From Kordiimonas sp. SCSIO 12610 (GTDB lineage: Bacteria > Pseudomonadota > Alphaproteobacteria > Sphingomonadales > Kordiimonadaceae), in NCBI RefSeq assembly GCF_024398015.1, contig NZ_CP073747.1, forward strand, positions 2,601,001 through 2,665,000: 64,000 nucleotides of DNA. The letters run 5' to 3'. Positions 29,001 to 37,938 of this stretch are shown one piece after another (position 1 is the first letter of the stretch; every line of letters starts with the position of its first letter). Below the pieces are notes generated by a model that was not told the origin of the DNA, ran no database searches, and saw only the letters and a program-made list of their open reading frames with translations. The position numbers and the translations under genes are program-made.

Positions 29001-29251
29001 AGTGCGGTCAGCTTGCGCACCCCTTCTAATCCTTCAAGGCGCTCCTCGATGGGTTTGACAATTGATGTTTCCACCTCGCTAGGCGTTGCACCAGGATACG
29101 GGACTGTGATTGAGATTGCGTTTAAAACAATTTCAGGAAACAGACGAACATTCAAAATCTGGATAGAGATTAATCCAGATATGATAATAACCGCAGCAAA
29201 CAAGTTAGCTGCTACCCGGTTTTCAAGGCAAATTTCTATCAAACGTTTCAT
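26084..29251 (-). CDS. RND (HAE1-type) efflux permease
   Basis: A 1055-aa inner-membrane RND transporter with twelve predicted TM helices in two repeats and two large periplasmic loops. The start RLIEICLENRVAANLF, the TM4 proton-relay block GIVVDDAIVVGENI (paired Asp) and PYPGATPSEVETSIVKPIEE are typical. It exports small molecules, with the adaptor encoded just upstream and an outer-membrane channel to be found elsewhere, since none is in this cluster. Full length, no disruption. Substrate unknown. Confidence 0.93.
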   Translation of the reverse strand: MKRLIEICLENRVAANLFAAVIIISGLISIQILNVRLFPEIVLNAISITVPYPGATPSEVETSIVKPIEERLEGLEGVRKLTALAGSNVASVIVDLEEGESIPAMLDDIQTEVDRITIFPQQSERPQITHVEVDELAARIVIYGDKNIGELKLIAERIRSDLADKPNISRASINGAPEYLIDISVSEDTIQSLGMSLVNIAERVARQSVDLSGGEIENARQKLLVRSTGERRNGEEFKTVVLGSGATGTPIYLGDVAHVNDGLAETPIKAVYQGQPAMFISVFRAGDEKLLDLADAVRVYFDKEIEAVLPSGVDAVFWRDESIPLKQRINLLSENAFMGLVLVCLLLMAFLDIRIAAWVAFGVGVAFVGAFTFMAPLGVTINQLTLFGFILAIGIVVDDAIVVGENIHATWRKGYAPDEAARVGVLRVSTPVLFSVSTTIVAFVPLLFIPGTFGQFLGPIASVVIIVLLISLFESFLILPKHLSHLRSEAPGKYSPRRLADPFRDWCAARLRVITEGPLRKAVTFCTLNPLMTVLFAFGIFFASLSLVTGGAVKFIFFPEVEGDYVTAELELSEATSKEQTIRFAEMIADKAPAVAKAIDPNAKGLEGVFWTLGVPLALDNAQASTSGGAAANKAYIVARLQEASSRSFSASIYETEWRKAIGDIPGAQKLTITSDLVTAGAPVQLEISTRLDSDTRAAVEAIRRELEALPGVFDVRDDRFRTTDEVQIALKPLARSYGISQNDLAREIRAVFFGAEAVRVQRDREEIQVRVRLPKNERGNFEAMKNLRIRVGDGFVPIESLADLTIAPAPAAITRIGSRRVYTLSADVDTNFSTAGVVTDYILEEVLPRERESFDGLNITLSGDQEEQAQAGPAIGRNFIVAMMVIYTLLALSFKSYTQPLIVMLAIPFGFMGALIGHAVLGLDLTLLSMFGVIGLSGVIINNSLMVISFVNDRLETGEHYVTAVIESTLERFRAILLTTLTTFLGVIPIILETSVQAQFLVPTAVSLGFGIIVGTIVLIFTLPAFAVLHLAIFGHANMKGYDGLLKRFVRALV

Positions 29252-29260
29252 TTGTGCCCT

Positions 29261-30448
29261 CTATTTCTCATTGGACACAAGGACAGCTTCAACCTCGATA
29301 CCCTCACGCTCTTCTGAAAGGGCCGTCAATAAAACACGCTTATTCAGCAAGTCGGCCTCTGAACGGATCATAGCAAAACCCGCTGTATCGCTTAAAACTG
29401 TTATAGTCTGCTTTTGTAGTATACCACTTTCATCAACAAGCCAGATATATTCATCCCTGCGAAGTGCCCCATAAGGAACCTGCCACACGTGATTAGCATC
29501 AGCATTGATGGCAATTTCAAGTGTCATAAAGTCTTCCGAGAAAACACGGCCTGTATTTTCTTTCGCAAAGGCATCAGGGAAAACAGCAACAATAAGGGCC
29601 GACCTTGATGTTGTATCAATAACAGGGGAAAAGTTATCAATTCTACCGACTAATGTTTGCGTTCCGACTGATCCCTCATTTGGTTTCGCGAGAACCTGAA
29701 GTTCAGCCGTTTTTTCACTCAATACTTTCGCAATCGTTGCAGCTTGCTGCGGGGAAACACCAGCTATCAACTCAGCGGCACGAATATCAATTAACTGAGC
29801 CAATTCTTGCCCTGGGGAAACATACCCCCCAAGGCTCGCACCTTTAGCAATAACAAGCGCAGGAAAAGGCGCTACAATCGTTGCCCTCGATAAATTTTCC
29901 TTAGCAACAATCAATTGTGCTTCCGCTTGCTTTAGGGATGCTTCAGAGCTTGCAAGGTTTGCAACCGCTTGATCGCGCTGTGCTTCAGTTACAGCGCCTG
30001 TACCATAGAGTTCTACCCTGCGGTTTGTATCCGCTTTGGCTTGTATCAAAAGCGCTTTAGAACTGGCCACCACCGCTTGTGCGCGCGCCACTTCTGCTTC
30101 AAAGTTGCTCTTGTTTATCTCAACGAGAATTTCACCTTGCTGGAAGCGCCCACCCAATACCAGCCGAGGATCAACATAGGTGATCTTACCTGCAACTTCA
30201 CCAACAAGGCTAATTCCACTACGTGCTCTCAAACGCCCAGGAATTGATAATGTGTAATCACCGCTACCCTTGATGATTTGGGCGACTTCAACAACAGGTT
30301 TTTTGGTTGCTCGTGTTTCATCCTCACCTTGCCCAAGGCTATTGGCATTCCCCGCCAATATCATGGATACAAAGCCTATACCCAAGGCAACAACACCAAC
30401 AAATAGCCATTTTTTTGAATAAGGTTTATGAGAACTGACTGATTGCAT
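29261..30448 (-). CDS. RND periplasmic adaptor (membrane-fusion protein)
   Basis: A 395-aa adaptor with an N-terminal membrane anchor (WLFVGVVALGIGFVSMILA). It then has the lipoyl half-motif near RSGISLVGEVAGKITYVDPR, a coiled-coil hairpin rich in Ala/Gln (QAVVASSKALLIQAKADT), the second lipoyl half (VAPFPALVIAKGASLGGYVSPGQ, given as a cue) and a beta-barrel/proximal domain. It precedes the RND permease by 9 bp and is the first gene of the long minus-strand run down to 22455. Confidence 0.92.
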   Translation of the reverse strand: MQSVSSHKPYSKKWLFVGVVALGIGFVSMILAGNANSLGQGEDETRATKKPVVEVAQIIKGSGDYTLSIPGRLRARSGISLVGEVAGKITYVDPRLVLGGRFQQGEILVEINKSNFEAEVARAQAVVASSKALLIQAKADTNRRVELYGTGAVTEAQRDQAVANLASSEASLKQAEAQLIVAKENLSRATIVAPFPALVIAKGASLGGYVSPGQELAQLIDIRAAELIAGVSPQQAATIAKVLSEKTAELQVLAKPNEGSVGTQTLVGRIDNFSPVIDTTSRSALIVAVFPDAFAKENTGRVFSEDFMTLEIAINADANHVWQVPYGALRRDEYIWLVDESGILQKQTITVLSDTAGFAMIRSEADLLNKRVLLTALSEEREGIEVEAVLVSNEK

Positions 30449-30556
30449 GTTTATATCCTGTTTCCCGAGCAGAACCTGATCTAATCTTTAAACATTACAA
30501 TTTCAAGACTAATCAGTCCAAAAATAAATCTGATTGATTGTCAGGATATCCAAAAT

Positions 30557-32065
30557 CTACTTCCAGATTTTCGTACCCGAGCCCGGTATTCCCAATTCAT
30601 TCCATATATTGTCAATTCTATCCACGACATCATTTTGCATTCGGATTTCCTCACCCCACTCACGGTTGGTTTCACCTTCCATTTTATTCGTGGCGTCTAA
30701 ACCTAGCTTTCCACCAAGGCCCGAAACAGGGCTTGCAAAATCCAAATAGTCGATCGGTGTATTTTCAACCGTCATTATATCCCTGACCGGGTCCATGCGC
30801 GTTGAAATGGCCCACATCACGTCCTTCCAGTCCCTGGCATTGATATCGTCGTCAACCACGATCACAAATTTTGTATAGATAAATTGACGAAGGAAAGACC
30901 AAACGGCCATCATAATACGCCGCGCATGCCCTGCGTATACTTTCTTCATGGAAACGACTGCAATCCGGTAACTACACCCCTCTGGCGGCAGCCAGAAATC
31001 AACAATCTCTGGGAACTGTTGCTGCAATAATGGAATGAAAACCTCATTTAAGGCTTCGCCTAACACTGAAGGCTCGTCCGGTGGCCTACCTGTGTAAGTC
31101 GACAGGTAAATCGGCTCTTTACGCATTGTAATGGCCGTAATATTGAACACAGGGAACTGCTCAACGGAATTATAATATCCAGTATGATCCCCGTATGGGC
31201 CCTCGTCAGCATATTCATCAAGGCTAACATAACCTTCTAGCACAATCTCGGCCGTTGCAGGCACCTGCAAAGGAACGGTTTTACAGTCCACAAGGGGAAC
31301 TTTTTTACCGCGAAGCAACCCTGCAAACTGATATTCTGATAGCGTGTCCGGGACAGGCGTTACAGCCGCGAGTATTGTTCCAGGGTCAGCGCCAATAACA
31401 GCAGCAGCAGGAACAGGCTCGCTTTTTTTGTCTTTCCAACGCTTATATTGCTGTGCGCCACCACGGTGTTTCAGCCAACGCATGATCGTTTTGTTTTTCG
31501 TCATACGCTGCATGCGATAAATACCGAGGTTATAATTATCTTCCCGGTCGTCGCCCGGCCCTTTTGTCACGATTAAAGGCCACGTAATCAGCGGTGCTGG
31601 TTCACCCGGCCAGCAGGTTTGAATAGGCAGTTGAAACAAATCAACATCGTCACCTTCAAGAACAATCTCTTGAACCGGTGCTTTCTTTACTTTCTTAGGC
31701 TTCATCGCCAAAACTTGTTTCGCCAGTGGCAAAAGTTCCAACGCATCCTTGATGCCGCGTGGGGGCTCTGGTTGCCGAAGAAACGCCAGCGTTTCACCCA
31801 CTTCACGAAGCTCAGAAGGTTGCCTTGTCATTCCCCAAGCGACACGCTCCACGGTGCCGAACAGATTAACCAGAACAGGCATCTCTGATTTTTCACCGCG
31901 TTCATTGATGACATTCTCAAATAAGATAGCTGGGCCACCTTCTGCCATCACACGCGTTTGAATCTCTGTCATTTCCAACTCGGTCGAAACGGGCTGGGTT
32001 ACACGAACCAAGCGCCCTTCGCGCTCAAGAAGTTCGATAAAATCTCTAAGTGAATCATAAGCCAT
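30557..32065 (-). CDS. ubiD: UbiD-family decarboxylase
   Basis: A 502-aa cytoplasmic enzyme matching 3-octaprenyl-4-hydroxybenzoate decarboxylase. Landmarks: [20 protein letters not shown] at the start, [26 protein letters not shown] and [17 protein letters not shown]. Family members need the prenylated flavin made by UbiX, whose gene is not in this window. The likely role is ubiquinone biosynthesis. The gene appears monocistronic, about 110 bp upstream of the efflux adaptor gene. Confidence 0.93.
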   Translation of the reverse strand: MAYDSLRDFIELLEREGRLVRVTQPVSTELEMTEIQTRVMAEGGPAILFENVINERGEKSEMPVLVNLFGTVERVAWGMTRQPSELREVGETLAFLRQPEPPRGIKDALELLPLAKQVLAMKPKKVKKAPVQEIVLEGDDVDLFQLPIQTCWPGEPAPLITWPLIVTKGPGDDREDNYNLGIYRMQRMTKNKTIMRWLKHRGGAQQYKRWKDKKSEPVPAAAVIGADPGTILAAVTPVPDTLSEYQFAGLLRGKKVPLVDCKTVPLQVPATAEIVLEGYVSLDEYADEGPYGDHTGYYNSVEQFPVFNITAITMRKEPIYLSTYTGRPPDEPSVLGEALNEVFIPLLQQQFPEIVDFWLPPEGCSYRIAVVSMKKVYAGHARRIMMAVWSFLRQFIYTKFVIVVDDDINARDWKDVMWAISTRMDPVRDIMTVENTPIDYLDFASPVSGLGGKLGLDATNKMEGETNREWGEEIRMQNDVVDRIDNIWNELGIPGSGTKIWK

Positions 32066-32154
32066 GCAGTCTATATAACGAAATCAACCCTGCAGGGCTA
32101 TGGATAAAAGCGCGCAGGCTAATCAAATTCCGCAAGCATTGCTGCAAATACTAG

Positions 32155-32178
32155 AAAAGCCGCCCAAGGGCGGCTTTT
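32155..32178. terminator. Intrinsic terminator
   Basis: Inverted repeat AAAAGCCGCCC / GGGCGGCTTTT (32155-32178), with a loop drawn from the central bases. On the minus strand it ends in a T run. It lies just after the ompW stop. Confidence 0.87.
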
Positions 32179-32201
32179 CACATGCTAAATATCATTTTAG
32201 G

Positions 32202-32825
32202 TTAGAATTTAAAGCCAAATCCTGCACCAATGATCCATGGATCAATATCAACATCTGCTTTGATCGTATCACCATTAATGGAGACATCAGTATCAAGCCA
32301 TAAGCGCTTTACATCGACGTTAAAGACCCATTTTTCGTCTAGCTTCACATCGAAACCAGCTTGAAGTGCAAACCCAAATGAATTGCTATAGTCAATATCA
32401 TCAACAACCGCTGCAGGCTCATCAACATTGAAGAAAACAGTATAGTTTACGCCAGCACCAATATAAGGGCTGAAGGTTTCACCTGCTAAAGGGTGATACT
32501 GCGCTGTCAATGTTGGCGGCAAAAGATTTACTGACCCAAGAGGGACATCGCCTGCCGCGGTTCCTGCTGCAATTGGGCTATGGCGGTTTGTCGCCAAAAT
32601 AAGCTCAAGTGCTATTTTGTCAGTAACAAAGTAGGAAAAATCAAGCTCTGGTACGAATGTATTGTCGATCTGAGCGCTACCGCCGATCGGATCAATTGTC
32701 GCTGCTTCATCAGGCACGACATAAATACCGCGCAAACGAACCAACCAGTCGCCTGCGTCTGCAAATACTGAACCTGTTAGCATTGTACAGGCTAAAAAGG
32801 CGGTTATTGGTTTTGATAGTTTCAT
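32202..32825 (-). CDS. ompW: OmpW-family outer-membrane protein
   Basis: A 207-aa protein starting at ATG 32825, with AGGAGG 5 nt upstream and a signal peptide (SKPITAFLACTMLTGSVFA). It matches OmpW: WLVRLRGIYVVPDEAA, FVPELDFSYFVTDKIALELIL (cue), LLPPTLTAQYHPL, FSPYIGAGVNYTVFF, WVFNVDVKRLWLDTDVSING and a terminal GFGFKF. OmpW forms an 8-stranded barrel with a hydrophobic channel for small molecules. An internal in-frame ATG further upstream lacks a ribosome site. Confidence 0.9.
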   Translation of the reverse strand: MKLSKPITAFLACTMLTGSVFADAGDWLVRLRGIYVVPDEAATIDPIGGSAQIDNTFVPELDFSYFVTDKIALELILATNRHSPIAAGTAAGDVPLGSVNLLPPTLTAQYHPLAGETFSPYIGAGVNYTVFFNVDEPAAVVDDIDYSNSFGFALQAGFDVKLDEKWVFNVDVKRLWLDTDVSINGDTIKADVDIDPWIIGAGFGFKF

Positions 32826-32945
32826 TGTTGCCTCCTGTGTTAGGCCGTTTATTAACTGGGCCCTTTCAATCACAAGAGGCAGGATATTTTTTTGATTTTA
32901 ATCAAATAGTTACCGCGACATTCGGCCACACCGACCAAATTATTC

Positions 32946-33686
32946 CTATTCTTGGATAGCGGCAAACAACTTTCTGATCCGTGCAGCATTGACACCAATA
33001 TCACTGCCCGCAAAACGAGATACAGAACGTGCGTCTACCTGACTTCCGCCCCCTTCTGTTGCCCGAACACGAAGAACAAGGTCATCCTTAAACTGAAACC
33101 ACTGGGTTGTTTCTGTGACTTCAAGGCGACCATTTTCGGCGTCTGCCACAGCAACTTCCCATCCAAAAGCTTCACTCGCTTTTTCAGCTTTGGCAATCAC
33201 GTCAGCAACGGACATATCCAATTCCAAGGGCTGTAAATCTGCATAACCCGCACGGTGTAGCAATTCCCAATTCTCAGCATTTGGATTCTGAGGATTTAGT
33301 TTTGTATATTGTGGGATATCCTCAAGGTCTGTTGTTACATCATGAATAGGAGGAACGGAACGCGCCGTTTGAACCTGATTTAGTATATTTGCAGAAAAGC
33401 CCAATACACCCAAAAACAATACTGCCGAAATGACTGTACGCGCCATTTGCCCGTCACGGCGGGCTTTGGCAAACGCGAAGCCCCAAAGTGTAAGGACAGC
33501 AATTGCAATCAATGCAAATGACGTAAAGGCAGCGTAGCGCAGCAATGCAAATGCTGTTCTAACATCCCACCACTCATTTGCGTACCCTGTTCCTGACAAT
33601 GCAGCCAGAACAAAAACGACCAAGGCAATAACAATTAGCCCTGTGTTGGCTTTGGTTAACCAAGTTGATTTTTTTGAGAGAGACAT
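32946..33686 (-). CDS. DUF1499-domain membrane protein
   Basis: A 246-aa protein with three predicted TM segments in the N-terminal half (LIVIALVVFVLAAL, FTSFALIAIAVLTLWGFAF, VISAVLFLGVLGFSA) and a C-terminal DUF1499 domain that closes with the family motif DARSVSRFAGSDIGVNAARI. The domain has no known activity. The pattern of TM helices plus DUF1499 recurs in Alphaproteobacteria. Flanking genes give no functional hint. Confidence 0.8.
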   Translation of the reverse strand: MSLSKKSTWLTKANTGLIVIALVVFVLAALSGTGYANEWWDVRTAFALLRYAAFTSFALIAIAVLTLWGFAFAKARRDGQMARTVISAVLFLGVLGFSANILNQVQTARSVPPIHDVTTDLEDIPQYTKLNPQNPNAENWELLHRAGYADLQPLELDMSVADVIAKAEKASEAFGWEVAVADAENGRLEVTETTQWFQFKDDLVLRVRATEGGGSQVDARSVSRFAGSDIGVNAARIRKLFAAIQE

Positions 33687-33759
33687 AACGATACCCTATA
33701 TAAACGTAAATGTGCCAAAACCCATTAGATCCTGACTTTGAATTATTGTTGCTCCAGAT

Positions 33760-34173
33760 CTATTTAGCAAAAATCTGAGAAAAATCTTTGAAAGATTTCA
33801 TTTCTAATGCATTTCCCGCCGGATCTGTAAAAAACATTGTAGCCTGTTCCCCAACCTCGCCCTCGAAGCGAATTTTGGGTTCAATAATGAACTCAACATC
33901 TGCTTTTGCCAGTTTGGTTGCCAAAACATGCCAATCATCCCACTCCAGTATCATTCCATAATGGAAACTCGGCACAGCATCACCGTCCACACCGTTGTGA
34001 TCCGCATCTGTCAGAGGCTTTCCCTTATGAACAACGAATTGATGGCCAAAAAAATTGAAATCGATCCATTTATCAGAGGAGCGCCCTTCAGGGCACCCCA
34101 TTATCTCACCATAAAACTGTCTAGCTGCATCCAAGTCATCAACAGGAACAGCCAAATGAAAAGGTGTTAACAT
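33760..34173 (-). CDS. VOC-family protein
   Basis: A 137-aa glyoxalase/bleomycin-resistance fold protein. It starts with [20 protein letters not shown] (metal His), contains [28 protein letters not shown] (second ligand pair) and ends with [15 protein letters not shown] (metal Glu). Substrate unknown: dioxygenase-like and glyoxalase-like members look alike here. It is 12 bp downstream of the M20 amidohydrolase gene and likely in its transcript. Confidence 0.8.
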   Translation of the reverse strand: MLTPFHLAVPVDDLDAARQFYGEIMGCPEGRSSDKWIDFNFFGHQFVVHKGKPLTDADHNGVDGDAVPSFHYGMILEWDDWHVLATKLAKADVEFIIEPKIRFEGEVGEQATMFFTDPAGNALEMKSFKDFSQIFAK

Positions 34174-34185
34174 GATTATACTCGT

Positions 34186-35508
34186 TTACTTCTTCATTAA
34201 ATCCAGAACCGCAACAGTCATCGCCTGAACACCTGCTTTGATCGAAGGCTCAGGCGCAATTTTAAAGAGGGGAGAATGGTGCCCTGCCACGGCTGGGCCG
34301 CCGTTTTTCTCAGCATCAAGGTCGGCTTGCGGTGTTCCCCCTACTGCGAAATAAAACCCCGGAACCGGTGGATTAACCCGAGTAAAATAAGGGAAATCTT
34401 CTGCGCCCATCGTAGTTTGCACAAGGGTTTGAAGGTTTTCTTCACCAAGTTCACGCTTAAAGACAGCATCCAAACGTTTCGTTAGATCAGAATCGTTCAC
34501 TGTCGTCGGTGTTGCAGCGATGGATAGATCAACTTTCGGCAAGCGATCCTCTGGCAAGCCAGCAACACGCCCCATATTTTCAGCAATGCGTTTAATCCCT
34601 GCCAGCAGTTTTGCCCGAACTGCTTCATCATTAGAGCGAACCGTTAGCTGTAAATCTGCATATTCAGAGATAATATTATGTTTTGTACCCGAATGGAACG
34701 ATCCAACGGTGACCACACCCGGTTCCAATGGTGAAATTTCGCGTGCAACAAGTGTTTGTAAAGCAAGAACAATCTGAGATGCAAGAACGACAGGGTCCTT
34801 GCCAGTGTGCGGAGCAGCACCGTGCGCACCAACACCGAACACACGAATATTTACGCTGTCGGAACTTGAGTATGTAAGGCCTGATTTATAAATAATTTTT
34901 CCTGCGGGCTGGCGCGCTGCCACGTGCAAGGCAAGTGCATAATCAGGCCGTCCAAACCGTTCATAGAGACCGTCCTCAATCATGGCTTTTGCGCCGCCGA
35001 TCCGCTCTTCCGCGGGCTGCCCAACCAGCATCAAAGTGCCCTGCCATTTATCGCGCATTGCAACAAGACGGCGCGCGGTACCAACCAGCGATGTCATATG
35101 CATATCGTGGCCGCACGCATGCATTACAGAAACTTCGTCCCCGTATGTATTTACCTGTTTAACCGTCGATGCATAAGAAAGCCCCGAGCGTTCTTGAACA
35201 GGTAGGCCATCCATATCAGCGCGAACCAACACCGTAGGCCCTTCGCCATTTTTCATCATGGCAACAACGCCGGTGCCACCGACACCAACAGTTACATCAA
35301 AACCGATCGCCTCCAGTTCAGCGCCAAGTCGCTTGGAGGTTTCATTCTCAAGGTAGGATAGCTCTGGGTTCTTGTGAAAATGGGTAAAGAGATCAGATAA
35401 ATAGCCATAATCTGAGGCAATATCATTTTTCAAATCATCATAGGCATACGCCCCGCCTGATGCCATACTTAGCGAAACTGCTATCGCCAACAAACTCGTT
35501 TTTATCAT
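34186..35508 (-). CDS. Exported M20-family amidohydrolase
   Basis: A 440-aa metallohydrolase with a signal peptide (SLLAIAVSLSMASGGAYA). M20D zinc ligands are recognisable: HACGHDMHMT (His and Asp), AEERIGGAKAMI (bridging Glu pair), LHVAARQPAG and TTMGAEDFPYF. This is the hippurate hydrolase/N-acyl amino acid amidohydrolase group; deacylation of N-acyl amino acids or auxin-type conjugates is possible. GGGGA sits directly before the ATG. Export suggests the substrate is periplasmic. Confidence 0.88.
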   Translation of the reverse strand: MIKTSLLAIAVSLSMASGGAYAYDDLKNDIASDYGYLSDLFTHFHKNPELSYLENETSKRLGAELEAIGFDVTVGVGGTGVVAMMKNGEGPTVLVRADMDGLPVQERSGLSYASTVKQVNTYGDEVSVMHACGHDMHMTSLVGTARRLVAMRDKWQGTLMLVGQPAEERIGGAKAMIEDGLYERFGRPDYALALHVAARQPAGKIIYKSGLTYSSSDSVNIRVFGVGAHGAAPHTGKDPVVLASQIVLALQTLVAREISPLEPGVVTVGSFHSGTKHNIISEYADLQLTVRSNDEAVRAKLLAGIKRIAENMGRVAGLPEDRLPKVDLSIAATPTTVNDSDLTKRLDAVFKRELGEENLQTLVQTTMGAEDFPYFTRVNPPVPGFYFAVGGTPQADLDAEKNGGPAVAGHHSPLFKIAPEPSIKAGVQAMTVAVLDLMKK

Positions 35509-35602
35509 TCCCCATAACTCCCTTTTCAGTTCAAGTTCGCATAGTCTAAATTATAAAACTTTATCTCGGAACCCCATCCAATTTATTTTATAGCACTATT
35601 TT

Positions 35603-36511
35603 TCAAATATCACCAAAGTGCTTTAGTGCTGCTGGGGCAATTTCACCGCCCCATTCTTGAACAAAATGTCCGCCTTCCTCAATTTCCATGGGCTCAGGAC
35701 AGTTTTTGATAATACCAGCAAGTGCTTTCATCGCAGGCGGACCCAACACTGGGTCCTGCATGCCAATAGCCATAAAACTCTGCCCTTGCCATTCATTTTG
35801 CCAGAACTCCAAAGCCTTTTTTGACGTTTCCACGCCGTTCATATCAGGATCTGTCATCACTAACTGTGGGAACCTACGCACCCCCGCTTTATAGCTATCA
35901 TCAGGGAACGGGGCATCATACGCAGCAACCTCAGCCTCTGATAAATGCGGCGAGCTTCGCTTCATTAACTGTCCAACTGGGAAATCCGGCGTATTCGCAA
36001 CATAATCTCGCCAGGCATCAAAGCCTTTGCCTGCGGGCTTACCAATCGCAATTGTAGTATTCATCACGATTAGTCTGGCGAAACGGTCCGGCATATCATG
36101 AGGTAGCGTCAATCCAAGCAAGCCACCCCAGTCCTGGCACACAAGCGTTACATTCTTCAGGTTTAGCCGTTCAATAAACGCAAGCAAATAGTCACGGTGG
36201 AAATTAAATGTGTATGTCGCATCATCAATCGGCTTATCTGATCTGCCGAATCCGAAGAAATCTGGCGCAACCACACGAGCACCAGAATTCAGGAAGTGCG
36301 GGATCATATGCCTGTATAAATAGGCCCAACTCGGTTCGCCGTGCAAACAAAGAAAAACTCTCTCAGCATTTTTATCGCCTTCGTCAATATAATGGGCTCG
36401 TAGTCCTTCATATCCCGGGAGGTCATCAATATAATTAGGAAGGTATGGCCAATCCGGTAAATTTTCGAACCTATCATCATCTGTTCGCAACACGCCTTCT
36501 TTAATCGCCAT
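35603..36511 (-). CDS. dhmA: Haloalkane dehalogenase (HLD-I type)
   Basis: A 302-aa alpha/beta hydrolase matching haloalkane dehalogenases. The oxyanion segment is HGEPSW (E59, W62), the nucleophile elbow VCQDWGG has Asp127 with the halide-binding W128, the catalytic acid is D253 (GMQDPVLG) and the base is H282 (EGGHFVQEWG). This Asp-Asp-His triad is the HLD-I arrangement. It cleaves carbon-halogen bonds to alcohols, plausible for marine haloalkanes. GGAGGG at 7 nt precedes the ATG. Related epoxide hydrolases use a different elbow. Confidence 0.85.
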   Translation of the reverse strand: MAIKEGVLRTDDDRFENLPDWPYLPNYIDDLPGYEGLRAHYIDEGDKNAERVFLCLHGEPSWAYLYRHMIPHFLNSGARVVAPDFFGFGRSDKPIDDATYTFNFHRDYLLAFIERLNLKNVTLVCQDWGGLLGLTLPHDMPDRFARLIVMNTTIAIGKPAGKGFDAWRDYVANTPDFPVGQLMKRSSPHLSEAEVAAYDAPFPDDSYKAGVRRFPQLVMTDPDMNGVETSKKALEFWQNEWQGQSFMAIGMQDPVLGPPAMKALAGIIKNCPEPMEIEEGGHFVQEWGGEIAPAALKHFGDI

Positions 36512-36993
36512 CAGAGCACCCTCCTTACTTAATGAACAACATTAAACATAGTTTGACTGGAAAATAGCGGTGTTGCAACGAATATAATACTGACCGCGCT
36601 AAATAAGGCCTGCTATTACCATTATGACTTACGGTGATCGGGCAGTAACCTGATAATATATGGGAGAGCTATCTGATCCCTTAATCAGCCACCGAACTCG
36701 ATTTTACCAGTTTATCCCTTAACTCTAGATCCGCTTAATAGGTATGGTGCCAAGGATCTTGATCCAATAACAATATACTTCCCGTATGACTGATACCATT
36801 GTTGTTGACGCAATTTCTTAGTTAGTATAGTTATGAAAGTTAATGATTTCGGCAGATCAAAGCAGTGAATGGAAACAGTTTATTACTGTTGCTTCGAGCT
36901 AATCTGTATTACGTTTAAACAGTCAACCTTGCACAAATTCCTATTGCTACGCTCAACAGGTATTTCCGCATCTGACACAAAGGGGAGGAAAAA
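36512..36993. other. Intergenic region, no gene seen
   Basis: A 482-bp gap between the divergent dehalogenase and DUF1295 genes. I see no ORF with a credible start, no hairpin of note and no riboswitch-like motif. It probably holds both promoters. Confidence 0.5.
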
Positions 36994-37869
36994 ATGAAGA
37001 TATTAAAATCAATTATTGTAGCTTTGATTGTCACATCAATCGGTTTAGGGGTGATGATTACAGCAGGCGTTGACGGCCCCCAAGTTTGGGGAATTCCCTT
37101 AATGTTAGTGTGTGGATTACTCGCTTTTGGTGTAAACTGGCTTGCCTTTATTCCTTCCGCCATAGCTCAGACAGAAAAATACTATGACCTTTTGGGCTCC
37201 ATCACCTATTTAGTCACAATATTAGCGGCTTGTATGTTGTCCGGGGATTTACACGAAAGAGCATTGATCGTTGCAGCCATGGTCATCGTTTGGACTTTGA
37301 GGTTAGGAAGCTTTCTATTTGCGCGTATTTCAGCTGACGGCGAAGACAAACGGTTCAAAGATATTAAGGGTAATCCGCCGCGCTTCTTTGTAACCTGGAC
37401 ACTGCAAGGCGCGTGGGTAACCTTAACCGCAGCCGCAGCATTTTTCATTATCACTTCAGAAACCTCTATGCCTCTCGGGGTCGCATTTTATATCGGCGCA
37501 GTCATGTGGGTTATTGGTTTTGCTCTCGAAGTCATCGCCGATAATCAGAAAAAAGCCTTCAAAAAAGATCCTGAAAACGCTGGGAAGTTCATCCAAAGCG
37601 GTTTGTGGTCATGGTCACGGCACCCTAACTATTTCGGAGAATTTTTCCTCTGGACAGGTATTTTCGTCATTTCAATTCCACTCTTAAGCGGTAGCCAGTG
37701 GATAATCACAATTTCACCTTTATTCGTATATTTCTTGTTGACGAAGGTAAGCGGCATCCCACTTTTGGAAAAAGCAGGAAAGAAACGCTGGGGCGATGAC
37801 CCTGCGTATCAGGCTTATTTTGCACGCACATCACGTTTTTTCCCGCTGCCACCATCCAAAACGGAATGA
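36994..37869 (+). CDS. DUF1295 / steroid-5-alpha-reductase-fold membrane protein
   Basis: A 291-aa multi-span membrane protein with about seven hydrophobic segments. The C-terminal WSRHPNYFGEF followed by GIPLLEKAGKKRWGDDP is the DUF1295 signature, shared with steroid 5-alpha reductase and isoprenylcysteine methyltransferase-type folds. The specific reaction is unknown. GGGGAGG precedes ATG 36994 at good spacing. It is followed 69 bp later by the purine permease gene but need not be in the same operon. Confidence 0.85.
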   Translation: MKILKSIIVALIVTSIGLGVMITAGVDGPQVWGIPLMLVCGLLAFGVNWLAFIPSAIAQTEKYYDLLGSITYLVTILAACMLSGDLHERALIVAAMVIVWTLRLGSFLFARISADGEDKRFKDIKGNPPRFFVTWTLQGAWVTLTAAAAFFIITSETSMPLGVAFYIGAVMWVIGFALEVIADNQKKAFKKDPENAGKFIQSGLWSWSRHPNYFGEFFLWTGIFVISIPLLSGSQWIITISPLFVYFLLTKVSGIPLLEKAGKKRWGDDPAYQAYFARTSRFFPLPPSKTE

Positions 37870-37938
37870 TATAGAAAACGATTGCATTTCCAAACTTGCC
37901 ATCAATACTCTGGTGGCAACAACTGGTGATAAAAACAT

